DNA of 64,000 nucleotides from Agarophyton chilense (Eukaryota > Rhodophyta > Florideophyceae > Gracilariales > Gracilariaceae). The stretch is from assembly GCA_030374765.1 (NCBI GenBank), contig JARGXX010000001.1, positions 558,001-622,000 on the forward strand, given 5' to 3'. The notes under the pieces were generated by a model that worked only from the letters and a program-made list of their open reading frames with translations, had not been told where the DNA came from and did no database searches. Position 1 is the first letter of the stretch, and every line of letters starts with the position of its first letter. A program made the position numbers and the translations under genes. This document shows, piece after piece, positions 20,824 through 30,439 of this stretch.

Positions 20824-22251
20824 ATGGGCCCAGACCCAGATTCTACGTTACCGAAGGGGCTACCAACGCGGCCAAGATTTTCTTGGGACCTCAAAAGTGT
20901 CCCTTGGACTGATGGTCTTGGAAACCAGGAAGAATATGCCTCTTCCGTTGATTTATGGAATTCGTTCCATGATATGCTACCAGATTCAAATTCTAATAAG
21001 ATTCCAAGTGCGCTAAGGGGAATTATGCTACAGTCACAGCTCTACGGTAGAGCCAAGGATCTTTGCAAAGCGATATCCGCTGAAGATATTCGAGCCGTTG
21101 ATGGACATAAGGTTATCGTGAATGCAATTTACAAACGTGATTCTCTCTCTGTGGTTAGTGAGGTTTATCAAGCGTTCATGACAATGCTAAACACTCGTCG
21201 CCGCGGTAATGAGAGCTATCTAAACTTCGAGGCACGCTTTGCAGCTCAAGTATCCAAACTGACTGCTACATCTGGTAGTTGCAAATTGCCGGAGGCAATG
21301 AATGCATTCATGTTACTTGCAAACTCTGGTGTTGAAAATGGGCAACGAGTATCGGTGCTTGCTGCTGTTGCTACCAATGATTCGATTGCTACTAACGCTG
21401 ACACGGAAGCATTTCTACAAGCCGTATCCTACGAAAAAGTTGCATCTGTGCTTCGTCAGTGTGATCACACAACTACAGAGCCGATGGAAACCTTATCAAC
21501 CAATTCAATCAATGGATTCAATAGGCATCCACGCCGAAAACTGTCCCCTGATGCGCTTCTGGATCTGAAGAGCAAAAGTAAGTGTCGGAAATGTCACAAG
21601 TACGGACATTGGGCTGTTGATCACAATGCCGATGGGTCCTTGAAACCTGGGACCATGTCTAGTGAGACGCAAGAGAAGCAGTCAACTCCGTCTGAGAACC
21701 AAAAGAAAACGATAACGTTCAACATGGCAAACCTGCATTATCTGGCTCCAGCCTATGAAGCTCCAGAACCTATTATTGGCCCGTTGTTAGATGATGGTGC
21801 ACCGTATAGCGGAATTGGTATCACTGAATTCAAAATGCTACAGCCTACCGTTTTGCCTGGGTGGAACGGGACATTCGAACCACTACCCGAGGGCATACAA
21901 CAAGGAAGCGTGTGGCAGTATGGCTCCGGCCAGCATGCCAGTGAACAGCGACGCATACTTGGATCTGTCAAATTTAATGTAAGGACGGATATGGGAAACA
22001 CTGCATCTGTTACGCACCTTGTGATTCAGGGATCCTCGCAGTGGGTCATAGGAAGAAATGTTACCCGGAAATGTAACATCTTACACGTTGATGCAAACAG
22101 GTTAGTTCTTCCTGGTTTGCAAGATTCGATTGCTCTTGAGGATAGCTCGTACCACAGCTACATACCGTTCAATGTATTTGTACCAAAATTTTATACTCCG
22201 AAACAAAATAATTCAACAGAGCTATTCTGTGCGGCTGCTCAGTTTGATTGA
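20824..22251 (+). CDS. Copia Gag plus aspartic protease (first part of polyprotein)
   Basis: 475 codons from the ATG at 20824. A Gag matrix/capsid-like part fills the first 250 residues. A zinc knuckle follows near residue 255 with the spacing C-x2-C-x4-H-x4-H (CRKCHKYGHWAVDH), so the usual last Cys is His. The retroviral-type protease active site is LLDDGAPYSGIG at about residue 321. The frame ends at TGA 22249-22251, but the next codons continue in the same frame into the integrase zinc finger with no intervening ATG. The TGA is therefore either a mutation or a readthrough stop. Confidence 0.88.
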   Translation: MGPDPDSTLPKGLPTRPRFSWDLKSVPWTDGLGNQEEYASSVDLWNSFHDMLPDSNSNKIPSALRGIMLQSQLYGRAKDLCKAISAEDIRAVDGHKVIVNAIYKRDSLSVVSEVYQAFMTMLNTRRRGNESYLNFEARFAAQVSKLTATSGSCKLPEAMNAFMLLANSGVENGQRVSVLAAVATNDSIATNADTEAFLQAVSYEKVASVLRQCDHTTTEPMETLSTNSINGFNRHPRRKLSPDALLDLKSKSKCRKCHKYGHWAVDHNADGSLKPGTMSSETQEKQSTPSENQKKTITFNMANLHYLAPAYEAPEPIIGPLLDDGAPYSGIGITEFKMLQPTVLPGWNGTFEPLPEGIQQGSVWQYGSGQHASEQRRILGSVKFNVRTDMGNTASVTHLVIQGSSQWVIGRNVTRKCNILHVDANRLVLPGLQDSIALEDSSYHSYIPFNVFVPKFYTPKQNNSTELFCAAAQFD

Positions 22252-24636
22252 GAGAACTCCAGCAGGCCTTGGAAAGAGCTCAAGAAATTGGTTGACAAAG
22301 TGCATCAGCATATTTGTGGTCATTCTTCTTATTCGGATATCAAGATATTATTGGAAAGAAACAAACTATGGAGCCCCGATGTGCAGAAGTATTTGTCACT
22401 GATACTGGAAAAATGCGAGCACTGTTTATGTACCTCTGAGCCAAGAGCCACACGTAAGGTGTCCTTGAGCACCGTGAACAGAGAGTTCAATGACGTTGTG
22501 TGTATTGATCACTTCTTTTTGGAAGCGAACTGCGTCTTTCATATCATGGACTCCAAATCTAGATACTCCACTGGTGACGTAGTTCCTAACACGTCTATGG
22601 CTGAGGCCATTCGTATTTTTGAGCTACTATGGGTAACACCGTTTTGGGTCCCTCAAAGTGTTTTGTTTGACCCGGCTTTCAAAGCGACAGAATTTACCTC
22701 TTACCTACAAAACTACGGTATTGAAGCGAGACCAATTCCTCCGAGACGGCACAACAAAAATGTAATCGAATCAAAGCATAGAATAATACGAGATATATAC
22801 CTTCGTCTTAAGCACTCAGCTACTGATTGTTCGTCAGACACAGAAAAACAAATTGTTCAACAAGCTCTAAGGATTTTCAATGATTTATACGGGAATGATA
22901 TATGCTCTGCACAAGAGATGGCAAAAGGATACACAAGACCAGTCCTGAATGGGGCATTCCCTCTTCCCATCCCGGACGAGATACTAGAAGCTCATGAAGA
23001 CCTCATTGCAAAAAGGAAGCTTACATTGATTTTAAGGTCCAAAACAATCACTGACATTCCCTTGGCAGTTGGTGATCAGGTGCAGATATTTATCAAAGAG
23101 CAAAATGCCAAACGAGGTAAATGGTCTGCTCCGAAAGTGATTCTTTCGTTTGACAAAGCTACCGGAATAATATCAGTACCCGGGAAGCGCGGAAAAAATT
23201 TAACAGCTGCTATCGAAGATGTTCGCCCTGCCCTCAAAGAAGACAGCATTGCATCAATGATACAAGAAGCAATTGACATATTGGAATGGAACGTTGATGA
23301 GTGTATTGAAACGGTTTTATCCACCCCCCCTGCAGTTACTTCTCCAAAATATGGTCACTCCAAGGCATGCAAAGAAGAAAATATTGAACCCTATGTTGAT
23401 CAAACGTTTCAGAATGGAACAGGTGATAGTTATAATGCCCTTCCCTCGAGTGGGGACAACATCGAGGTATTTTGGCTTCTAGACAATGTGTATTACCCTG
23501 GAACAATTGGAGCTGCAGATGATAACAAGGTCACTGTTAATTATGATGACGGTGAGACTGAGACACTAGATCTTGAACAAGAGACCTGGAGATACAATAA
23601 CACCGACATCCTAGAAGCAAACTCTGTGATTCCACTGAAGATTACAAGCTCTGAGCAAGAAGTTCTCCAACACTACAAGAATCATTTCGGATTGAAAGAT
23701 TTCCAATTTTTTCAAGCTCAAGGTTTCACGTCATTCCCACTGATTAATGCTTATGAGAAAGAAGAGAAGAAGTTCAAAGAGACAGTTAACGTGGTACACA
23801 AATCAGATATCCCACGGAATGCCAACATAATCTCTAGCCATGTCATATACAAGATTAAGAATAATGATGACAACACCCTTCAGATGAAAGCACGCATAAC
23901 CCCACACGGAAACATGGATCGCGAGAAAAATGACCTGAAAACAGATTCTGCGACGTGTTCACCTGCTGGGATAGGAATACTTTTGTCACTGGCAACTATC
24001 TTCAAGTGGTGTATAGCTAAAATCGATTTTAAGAGCGCGTTCCTCCAGACTGGAAAAGCCGAAAGAGATGTTTATGTTATTCCTCCCAGAGAAAGTTTGG
24101 ACAAGAATCACCTATGGCTATTGCTAACTGTGGCCTATGGCTTGGTAAATGCCAACGCCAAGTGGCAAGAGCTCAGTGACAATCTTTTGAAGTCTTTCGG
24201 ATTCGTTCAAATACTTTTTATCCCGCAAATGTTCCTTAAGACTGATATGACTGGAAAACTAATTTTAGTCGCTGTCAAAATCGTTGACGATGTCCTTTTT
24301 GGAGGTCCGAGGGATTTAGTTGAGGAAACAATCCAGAAAATTCAAGCCTCGTATGAACTCGGTACGATATGTTATGGTCCTGGCACATTTCTGTTTTATG
24401 GACTACAAATTTCTCAGGAAGATGATTTCACTATTTATGTCAATGCAGATGCTAAACTGCAGTTGTTGGAGTCATTCCCTATAAGCAGACAGAGACGAAG
24501 AGAAATCAATGAGAAAATGACTGCGATTGAAGAAAAAAGCTTCCGATCTGTCAGCAGTTCACTTGGATGGCTTGGTATAGCAGCTTCGCCGCTGTGTGCC
24601 TTTTATGCGAGCTATTTACAGCAAAAGATACCGTAA
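22252..24636 (+). CDS. Copia integrase and reverse transcriptase (middle of polyprotein)
   Basis: Same frame as Gag, beginning directly after the TGA at 22249; there is no ATG near the start. Integrase has the HHCC finger (HQHICGH with CEHC) and acidic residues in VCIDHFF, VLFDPAFK and NVIESKHR. A Tudor-like segment follows at about 23461-23600 (FWLLDNVYYPGTI, VNYDDGETETLDLEQETWR). Reverse transcriptase shows KARITPHG, IDFKSAFLQTG and the catalytic VKIVDDVLFGG. A TAA at 24634-24636 interrupts the frame before RNase H. The catalytic residues appear intact, so the protein would be active if the stops are read through. Confidence 0.85.
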   Translation, partial: ENSSRPWKELKKLVDKVHQHICGHSSYSDIKILLERNKLWSPDVQKYLSLILEKCEHCLCTSEPRATRKVSLSTVNREFNDVVCIDHFFLEANCVFHIMDSKSRYSTGDVVPNTSMAEAIRIFELLWVTPFWVPQSVLFDPAFKATEFTSYLQNYGIEARPIPPRRHNKNVIESKHRIIRDIYLRLKHSATDCSSDTEKQIVQQALRIFNDLYGNDICSAQEMAKGYTRPVLNGAFPLPIPDEILEAHEDLIAKRKLTLILRSKTITDIPLAVGDQVQIFIKEQNAKRGKWSAPKVILSFDKATGIISVPGKRGKNLTAAIEDVRPALKEDSIASMIQEAIDILEWNVDECIETVLSTPPAVTSPKYGHSKACKEENIEPYVDQTFQNGTGDSYNALPSSGDNIEVFWLLDNVYYPGTIGAADDNKVTVNYDDGETETLDLEQETWRYNNTDILEANSVIPLKITSSEQEVLQHYKNHFGLKDFQFFQAQGFTSFPLINAYEKEEKKFKETVNVVHKSDIPRNANIISSHVIYKIKNNDDNTLQMKARITPHGNMDREKNDLKTDSATCSPAGIGILLSLATIFKWCIAKIDFKSAFLQTGKAERDVYVIPPRESLDKNHLWLLLTVAYGLVNANAKWQELSDNLLKSFGFVQILFIPQMFLKTDMTGKLILVAVKIVDDVLFGGPRDLVEETIQKIQASYELGTICYGPGTFLFYGLQISQEDDFTIYVNADAKLQLLESFPISRQRRREINEKMTAIEEKSFRSVSSSLGWLGIAASPLCAFYASYLQQKIP

Positions 24637-25275
24637 GGAACAGTCCATACGCTAATCTCACAGATTAACATTTTACGACTACTGAAAAAACTGGGGACAA
24701 CTATACAATACACAAGACCCCGAGACAAGAGCTCATACCAAATGTCAGTCCTCGCGTTTTCTGATGCTAGTCGACTGGTTGATCATGGCCAGCTTGGTTT
24801 TTGTATTGGCCTGCTATTTGGGCAATGTCAAGAAGGGGCTATTTTTCACACCATCTCTTGGTGTAGTCACAAATCTAAGCGACCAGTGAAATCAATCGGC
24901 GCTGCAGAAATATTGGCTGCTGGAGAAGCAATTGATGACGCCAAACGAATCGCTGATGCCTACAGACAGCTGCTAACAATGGAAATAGAAGTGATATTGG
25001 TGCTTGATTCCAAAGATCTATTTACATCATTGTCCACATGCCGAAACTCGATTGACAAATCTATAAGAGGAGATGTGAGTGTTATCAGGTATGAATTTGA
25101 AACACACAACGTCAACAAAATATCGTGGATACCAGGAAAGCTGAACATTGCTGATCCGCTGACGAAACCAAACAGCCCTCTTTGCGAGACGCTGAACCTG
25201 ACATTGTACTCTGGAAAGCTAGCACTCGGATTTACTGAGTCAGAGACAAAAGAAAGCAAATACTCTACAGGTTAA
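24637..25275 (+). CDS. Copia RNase H (last part of polyprotein)
   Basis: Continues in the same frame after TAA 24634. The first ATG is at 24742, but coding similarity (SSYQMSVLAFSDASR) starts upstream of it. RNase H landmarks are FSDASRLVD, the AAEILAAGEA helix with the catalytic Glu, VLDSKDLF, and the copia-typical end WIPGKLNIADPLTKP. It stops at TAA 25273, ahead of the polypurine tract and 3' LTR. Confidence 0.85.
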   Translation, partial: GTVHTLISQINILRLLKKLGTTIQYTRPRDKSSYQMSVLAFSDASRLVDHGQLGFCIGLLFGQCQEGAIFHTISWCSHKSKRPVKSIGAAEILAAGEAIDDAKRIADAYRQLLTMEIEVILVLDSKDLFTSLSTCRNSIDKSIRGDVSVIRYEFETHNVNKISWIPGKLNIADPLTKPNSPLCETLNLTLYSGKLALGFTESETKESKYSTG

Positions 25276-25299
25276 GGTTCAAAAAGAAAAGAGAATCAA

Positions 25300-25556
25300 T
25301 GTGAATGTTGAGTTACAGAGACTCACTTTCAATGGACGTGAAGTACTGGTCAAGTAACCGGTTGTGAGAAACTGTCCATGCAATGATGAATCTGTGTGAG
25401 TACTGACATGCAATAGACCATCTGATATATAAGACAGAACACTGCACTTGTTCTTGAGAAGTGGACCTTGACAGAGGTGCTCCCCATTTTGATAAACGAC
25501 CTCTGATCGTTATCTGATATCGCTACCACTGTCAACCGTATTCCCAATTATTCATT
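25300..25556 (+). repeat. Copia 3' LTR
   Basis: The same 257 bp as the 5' LTR, preceded by a purine tract and followed by the ATCAG duplication. Confidence 0.93.
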
Positions 25557-25582
25557 ATCAGAGTTATCTATTCTACGACATA
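25557..25582 (-). pseudogene. Split ORF, middle piece between copia and Tc1/mariner insertions
   Basis: These 26 bases are the only original sequence between the two insertions. Read on the minus strand and joined to both flanks, they give ICRRIDNSDP in the frame shared by the pieces at 26884-27175 and 19824-20558. Confidence 0.6.
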
Positions 25583-26881
25583 CAGTGCGTTTCAAAAACA
25601 TATCCCTTTACAAAAACTGCGCCAAAAAGGCTTTTCCCGTACTGTAGAGCACATTTCACAACAAATAAAAACCACCAAGTCAATAACACGGTTTCAAAAG
25701 TATATCCTTTATACAATCATTTGCTCAATTATGGCTCGTGGCGCACCTCTGACACGCTCTGAACAGCTGGAAATCATGGCATTAGCAGGTCAGGGTATGA
25801 TTCCAGCAGATATAGCCCGAAAACTCAAGCGCAGCCCAAAAACAATCAGAAACTTCATCAAAAACCCCGCTACATACGGCAAAAATTGTTCAACCGGCCG
25901 TCCTACGTCACTATCCCCGGCCGATAAACGTGTAATTAAGCGAGAACTATGCCGTAGCACTTCATCTTGCGGAAAAAATGTCAAAAATCTGAATTTGCCT
26001 CTATCAAGATCTACAATAAAACGTGAAGTCAACCGTCAAAATTTGTTCAAGTACACAAAAATGAGGAAAACTTTTCTTTTAAAAGATATTCACCAGAACA
26101 ATCGAGTTGAATGGTGTGCTCAAAAGGCTTATTGGACAACGGAATTGAATAATGTTATCTTTTCCGACGAAAAAAAGTTTAACCTTGATGGTCCAGATTA
26201 CTATAAAATTTATTGGCATGATCTACGAAACGAAAAGAAAGAATTTGTGACCTGACATTCAGGAAGCGCATCAGTAATGGTTTGGGCTGGAGTCTCTACG
26301 AAAAGAGCAACTGATATGGCTTTTGTTGAAACTACAATAAACTCGGAGAAGTATGCTGAGGTTCTAGACAACTATCGTCTACCTTTCGCCCACTGTATGC
26401 ACGGAGAACAATTCATTTTCCAGCGAGATAATGAACCTGTGCATGAGTCTCATTCCATGAAACAGTGGTTCAATAGTCTAAATATGTCGGTTATGGAATG
26501 GCCTGCGCGCTCTTTTGACCTCAACCCTATCTAAACCCCTGGGGAATGTTGGCAATAATGGTTTATGGGCAAGAAAGGCAATTTGATACTGTTGCTGATC
26601 TAAAAAATTGTATCAAAGATTGCTGGGAAAAGATTGACTGTAATTCTATCAATCCTTTTATATAATCAATGCCAAAGCGTTTTATATGTGTTATACAGGC
26701 TAAAGGAGCAAAAATAAACTACTGAACTCGCGTTAGAATGAGAAGGCTGCAATAAAAATTATGTTTTTGAAACGGTTTTTTTACTTCTAACTTTTTTCAC
26801 ACTGATTTTGTTAGTTTTACTGTAGCCAAAACGTCGATTTTTGGAAAAATTGCGCGAGGGATATGATTTTGAAACAGACTT
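25583..26881 (+). mobile_element. Tc1/mariner DNA transposon, inactivated
   Basis: About 1.3 kb flanked by TA on both sides (25581-25582 and 26882-26883). Imperfect terminal inverted repeats share GTTTCAAAA and CATATCCCT near each end. It holds one broken transposase gene. It inserted 24 bp from the copia 3' target duplication, into the same unknown minus-strand ORF. Confidence 0.88.
25731..26665 (+). pseudogene. Tc1/mariner transposase, broken
   Basis: The frame starts at the ATG at 25731 with a paired helix-turn-helix N-terminus (LTRSEQLEIMALAGQG, ADIARKLKRSPKTIRNF) and a GRPT hinge. The DDE catalytic core follows: first Asp in VIFSDEKKFNLDG, second Asp in FQRDNEPVHES. A TGA at 26253-26255 interrupts the frame just before SVMVWAGVS. 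The third acidic residue is lost at DLNPI (26529-26534), where a one-base deletion and TAA occur; coding then continues in another frame (PWGMLAIMVYGQ) to about 26665. Two lesions and a missing catalytic residue make it non-functional. Confidence 0.85.
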
Positions 26882-26883
26882 TA

Positions 26884-27175
26884 TGTCAATGATGCTCAGA
26901 ATGTCTCCACGGGGCTTACCTTTCTTTATTATCTCGATATTCCATTTAACTCGATTGATGGTCGTCTCCTAAACGTTTGTTGAGGAGACGGCCAGATTAA
27001 AGGCAATAATGACAGGTCTGGTACAGAATGCTCGCGGGAAAGATAACCATTCGGCGACTGGGTTATCACGCAACCATTTAACGTAGGGCTTCCACTGATC
27101 TCCCCAGGTGTTCAATTCGGTCGGAAAACCTTCAACCGATTCAGGATCCTGTATTCCTTTAATTATACCTACCAT
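26884..27175 (-). pseudogene. Split ORF, N-terminal piece (unknown protein)
   Basis: Minus-strand frame starting with MVGIIKGIQDPESVEGF, with an in-frame TAG at 26969-26971. It then continues ETTINRVKWNIEIIKKGK up to the TA target of the Tc1/mariner element. After removing both insertions it joins IDICRRIDNSDP and then MFMRQFILGGR of the piece at 20555. The N-terminal part (WGDQWKPYVKWLRDNP) resembles nothing I can name. Open frame also extends a little upstream (GNNLQDGRYRI) before a TGA. Confidence 0.55.
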
Positions 27176-27349
27176 TATTCTATATCGCCCATCCTGCAGA
27201 TTATTTCCTATTTTTCAAAGTATTACGCGCTTTAAATGCGCTTTAAATGCACTTCACAGGGAGCCAAGAGTCTTCTTGTAAAGTCAAACCAAGAGTGCTT
27301 CGGTTCCATATCTCATACACGTTTACTTGCCATACCAGCAGCTTTTATT

Positions 27350-28259
27350 TGTAGAGCAACGCCCAGTTAGGGGATACTTGAAGATGCAACTCATAGAATG
27401 AGGGTTGAACCCTCCGAGGGTTATGACTATGATCCCCTCTAAGGTGTGCTGAGGTGGCACTGTTTTCTGGTTAGAGTTCGCCTATGAAGGGAAGATTCGG
27501 ATGGCCCATGGTTGGATTGGCCCCGTGATACACGTGGCTTAATTTTGGCACCGATTTTCGGATATTTGTTAGAACGTTGGACTTTTGGGCCCTGACAGTG
27601 GGATCTTCACGTGTATGGCCTTGAGCAGGTGTGCACTACTGTAGAGTTTAGTTAGTGGGCCCTACTTAGGGAGATGAGATCTGATAGTCCGAAGCTCAGA
27701 GTAAATGGTAACCAAGGTTGGTATTCGATACCTTTAGAGGTTCTTCGTCGCCACCGTTTCGGCCTTACAACCCGGAACGGGCTCTGGTTAGCAACGCCTG
27801 CGTAGGGACACGACTCCACTTGGAGAGTGCCCACGTTTGGGTTCCGTGCAACCTTGGGACCGCTCAGACGACCTGCGTGCACGATACCCCGTGGGGGTTC
27901 TGCTTACTTGTTGCGTGCTTTTTGTGTTTCCTTTCGAGGACAGGTTTCCGCCCCTGTATTGGGTTTCTTTTATTGTTTCGCCCCTTTTCTGGTTCTCGGG
28001 TCCGGTGCCTGTTAGTGCCCGAACCTCGCCCCGTTTTTCCTCTTCGCCGGATTTTCCCCCAATCTTTGGGATACCCATACCCATTCCCGACCCAACGGTT
28101 TCTACCCCTCACCTCCGTCGGTACTGCCGGAATCCCCCGTGGGAGTTACACCCCACACTACGGGTGGAACGGAGGGCTCTGTCTCTGAGTCTGCCTCCCC
28201 CAGGGAGCAAGGCTTCGAACACCTTGAGAGCACTTCCCGTCGCTGGGTTTTGCTCCAAA
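27350..28259 (+). repeat. Gypsy-1 5' LTR
   Basis: Begins TGTAGAGCAACG. The last two bases read AA where the 3' copy has CA. Long open frames inside it are present in both LTR copies in both orientations and look like composition artefacts. Confidence 0.9.
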
Positions 28260-28261
28260 AG

Positions 28262-28280
28262 TGTTCTCCCGACTTAGAAT
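28262..28280 (+). other. Primer-binding site of gypsy-1
   Basis: TGTTCTCCCGACTTAGAAT differs by one base in its first ten from the TGGTCTCCCGA of gypsy-2 and gypsy-3. The same tRNA primer is implied; the G-to-T change would disturb pairing to the tRNA CCA end. Confidence 0.7.
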
Positions 28281-28409
28281 CCGTTCTCTGACTTTTGGGT
28301 TGGTCATCCATGTGTTGGAATATCTCTTGGGTTTTACGTCATCCACTCTCCGGGAATCTCGTGATCGAATTTCATCGTTACCCCGAATCGTCGGTGTCGT
28401 TTCTGCAGC

Positions 28410-30439
28410 ATGTCGCCGACTACCCGTGGTTCCAGGACTGGATCGAACCGTCAAACGGATTCAGTGCCCCCGGCCCCGCCTAGGTCGAGGAGCTCAATTC
28501 CCGAAGTCCGGAACGATTCCGGTATCGATCCAGACACTCGGAGAGCACCCTCAGTGGTTTCAGGTCCTCGAGAGGTCGTGGCTGTGGGCCCAGCTTTAGT
28601 GGTGGAGACCCCTCAGCAGCACCCCGAAGTCGGGCCAACCCTGAATTACAGCGCCTGGAGACTCGAATCGATATCGCCAACGCGGCTCACGTCGAGCTCC
28701 TTCAGGAGGTTACTACCCTCCGCCGCAAGGTGGAGGACGCCCAGGTGCGGGGAGTCGCCGATGATCTTCGTACCCTGAGGAGGGATGTGAACTCCCTTTT
28801 GGAAAGCTTTAGTACCCCTGGGGTCTTTATCCAGGAGTACCGGAGCCTCGTGGAGGAACACCGCGTGCAAGCGGAACGCTTCCGAGCTCGGCTGGACACC
28901 CTCGAGGCCATTATCCGTATGGACGGAGACACAGAAGCCTCGAAGGATAAAACCGACGTTTCGGAAGACGAAGAACACCGCTCCGCTAAACGGGACCGCC
29001 GCAAGTCCAAGAAGAGGGTTCACCTCCAAGAGGATTTATCGGATTCCGATCCCAATCGCTCTTCATCGAGTTCGTTCTCCGAATCTTCGGATAGTGAAGA
29101 TGGACGCCAGTCATCCCGGGCGACTCGGTCGAAGGCTACTTACACCTCTCAAGGGGCAATCCGTACCCGGAAGAAGGGTAGGAAACACCTTGGATTAAGG
29201 GAGCTGAAGCCGACGAATCCTCTCTATTGGAAGCTGCTATCGTACCGCTATTACCGGTTGGATAACCCTTCGGGAGATCGAACATCCCGCGGAACGAGTA
29301 AGGTCAAGGACTACATCAAAAGGCTGAGCATCACCCTACAGAAGAGGGAGTTCACAGGAACAGACCCAATTCTGGTGCTCGATTTCGTTGCGAGGTTCGT
29401 CCAGGAGGCTGACATCCTCGGTATGAGTGAAGCGCAAGCGTATCTTGCATTACCCTATTTCTTAAAGGGGATGGCTGAAGACCAGTTCAGCTCCGTCCGT
29501 GGATCATCCCGAGCCTCGGAAGGGGGAGTCACGTGCTGGCCCGAAGCGGTGCAATACCTCTTGAGGTCATACGCTACTGGAAATGCTCTTCAGGAAGCAA
29601 TCCTTGCATTAAGGGATACGCGGCAGAAGCCGATGGAAACAGAAATGGTGTATTCAACTCGCTTGAATAAAGCGTTTCACCGATGCGGTAATGTGTTCCC
29701 CGCCTACGAGAGATGCACCATGTTTGTGGATGGTTTGGACCCCTCGATAAGGGCATTGGTTGCCCGACATCGGGAAGAGAAGCGCAAGCTGACCTACTTG
29801 GAACTGGTTCAGTACGCCCAGGCTGAGGGGGATACTCTCCGTGCCCTGCAGAACCGAAAGAGTCGGCCGACAAGTGCACTCCTCGCCGATGGAGGTAACT
29901 CGTCTTTGTCACTCGCAGGAGACCCTGCCCCTGTGGGGGTCAATGATAACATTCACTTCATGGGAAGTAACCCCGAATCTATGGGTACGTCTGAGTTGCC
30001 GCCGACATCCGCTCCGACTACGGATGAAGACCCTGCGCTCTATACCCAAGGACGGAGGGTGCCAGCCGCATCGCTACCTTTTGCGAATACGGCTGCTCGG
30101 TTCTCTCGCCCCGGATGGAGGGATACAGCACCACGTCACCTGGATTCACGTCCACACCCGAACCCGGCAGAGCTGATTTGCTATTTGTGTTACCTCCGTG
30201 GTCACAAAGCACCAGACTGCACATTTCCCCTGCGGGAGGGTTCACGAATTATCGCTCAGTACGAGGCTCTGACCCCTGAGGAGAAAGCTCGAGTCCCGAG
30301 TAGGTCCTATGAGGAACAAAGGATACTCCGAGCTCACCTTGCTGACAGGGATACAGAACTTGTACCCGCAAACGGGGAACAACCGGTCCCCTTCGAGGCA
30401 GCTGCACCGAATTCGGTGGGGTCCGCTTCGAAAAACTAA
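28410..30439 (+). pseudogene. Gypsy-1 Gag
   Basis: An N-terminal, Pro/Ser/Arg-rich part starts at the ATG at 28410 in one frame. A frame change occurs before about 28640. The second frame then carries a coiled-coil stretch (ELQRLETRIDIANAAHVELL), acidic and Ser-rich linkers, the capsid-like region (QAYLALPYFLKGMAEDQF, RCGNVFPAYERC) and a zinc knuckle CYLCYLRGHKAPDC (C-x2-C-x4-H-x4-C) near 30180. It ends at TAA 30437-30439. Pol lies in the -1 frame and is open across this stop. Confidence 0.82.

Larger units (their letters stand above)
20564..25556 (+). mobile_element. Ty1/copia-type LTR retrotransposon, recently inserted
   Basis: Two 257-bp LTRs (20564-20820, 25300-25556) look identical throughout and are flanked by the 5-bp duplication ATCAG (20559-20563 and 25557-25561). 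Between them a single frame codes Gag, protease, integrase, reverse transcriptase and RNase H in that order (integrase before RT, the copia order). It is interrupted only by two in-frame stops. A polypurine tract (AAAAAGAAAAGAGAA) precedes the 3' LTR. The first codon of Gag lies 3 nt after the 5' LTR, so the primer-binding site must overlap it; a TGG starts at 20825. The RNase H and integrase style recall the GalEa/PyRE group described from animals and red algae, but that is recall, not a comparison. Confidence 0.93.

Noticed and set aside
27652-28311. Overlapping ORFs of 60-156 codons, repeated at about 34957-35582
   Set aside because: They are inside the gypsy-1 LTRs, on both strands and in several frames, Pro/Arg-rich, with no domain; composition artefacts of the LTR.
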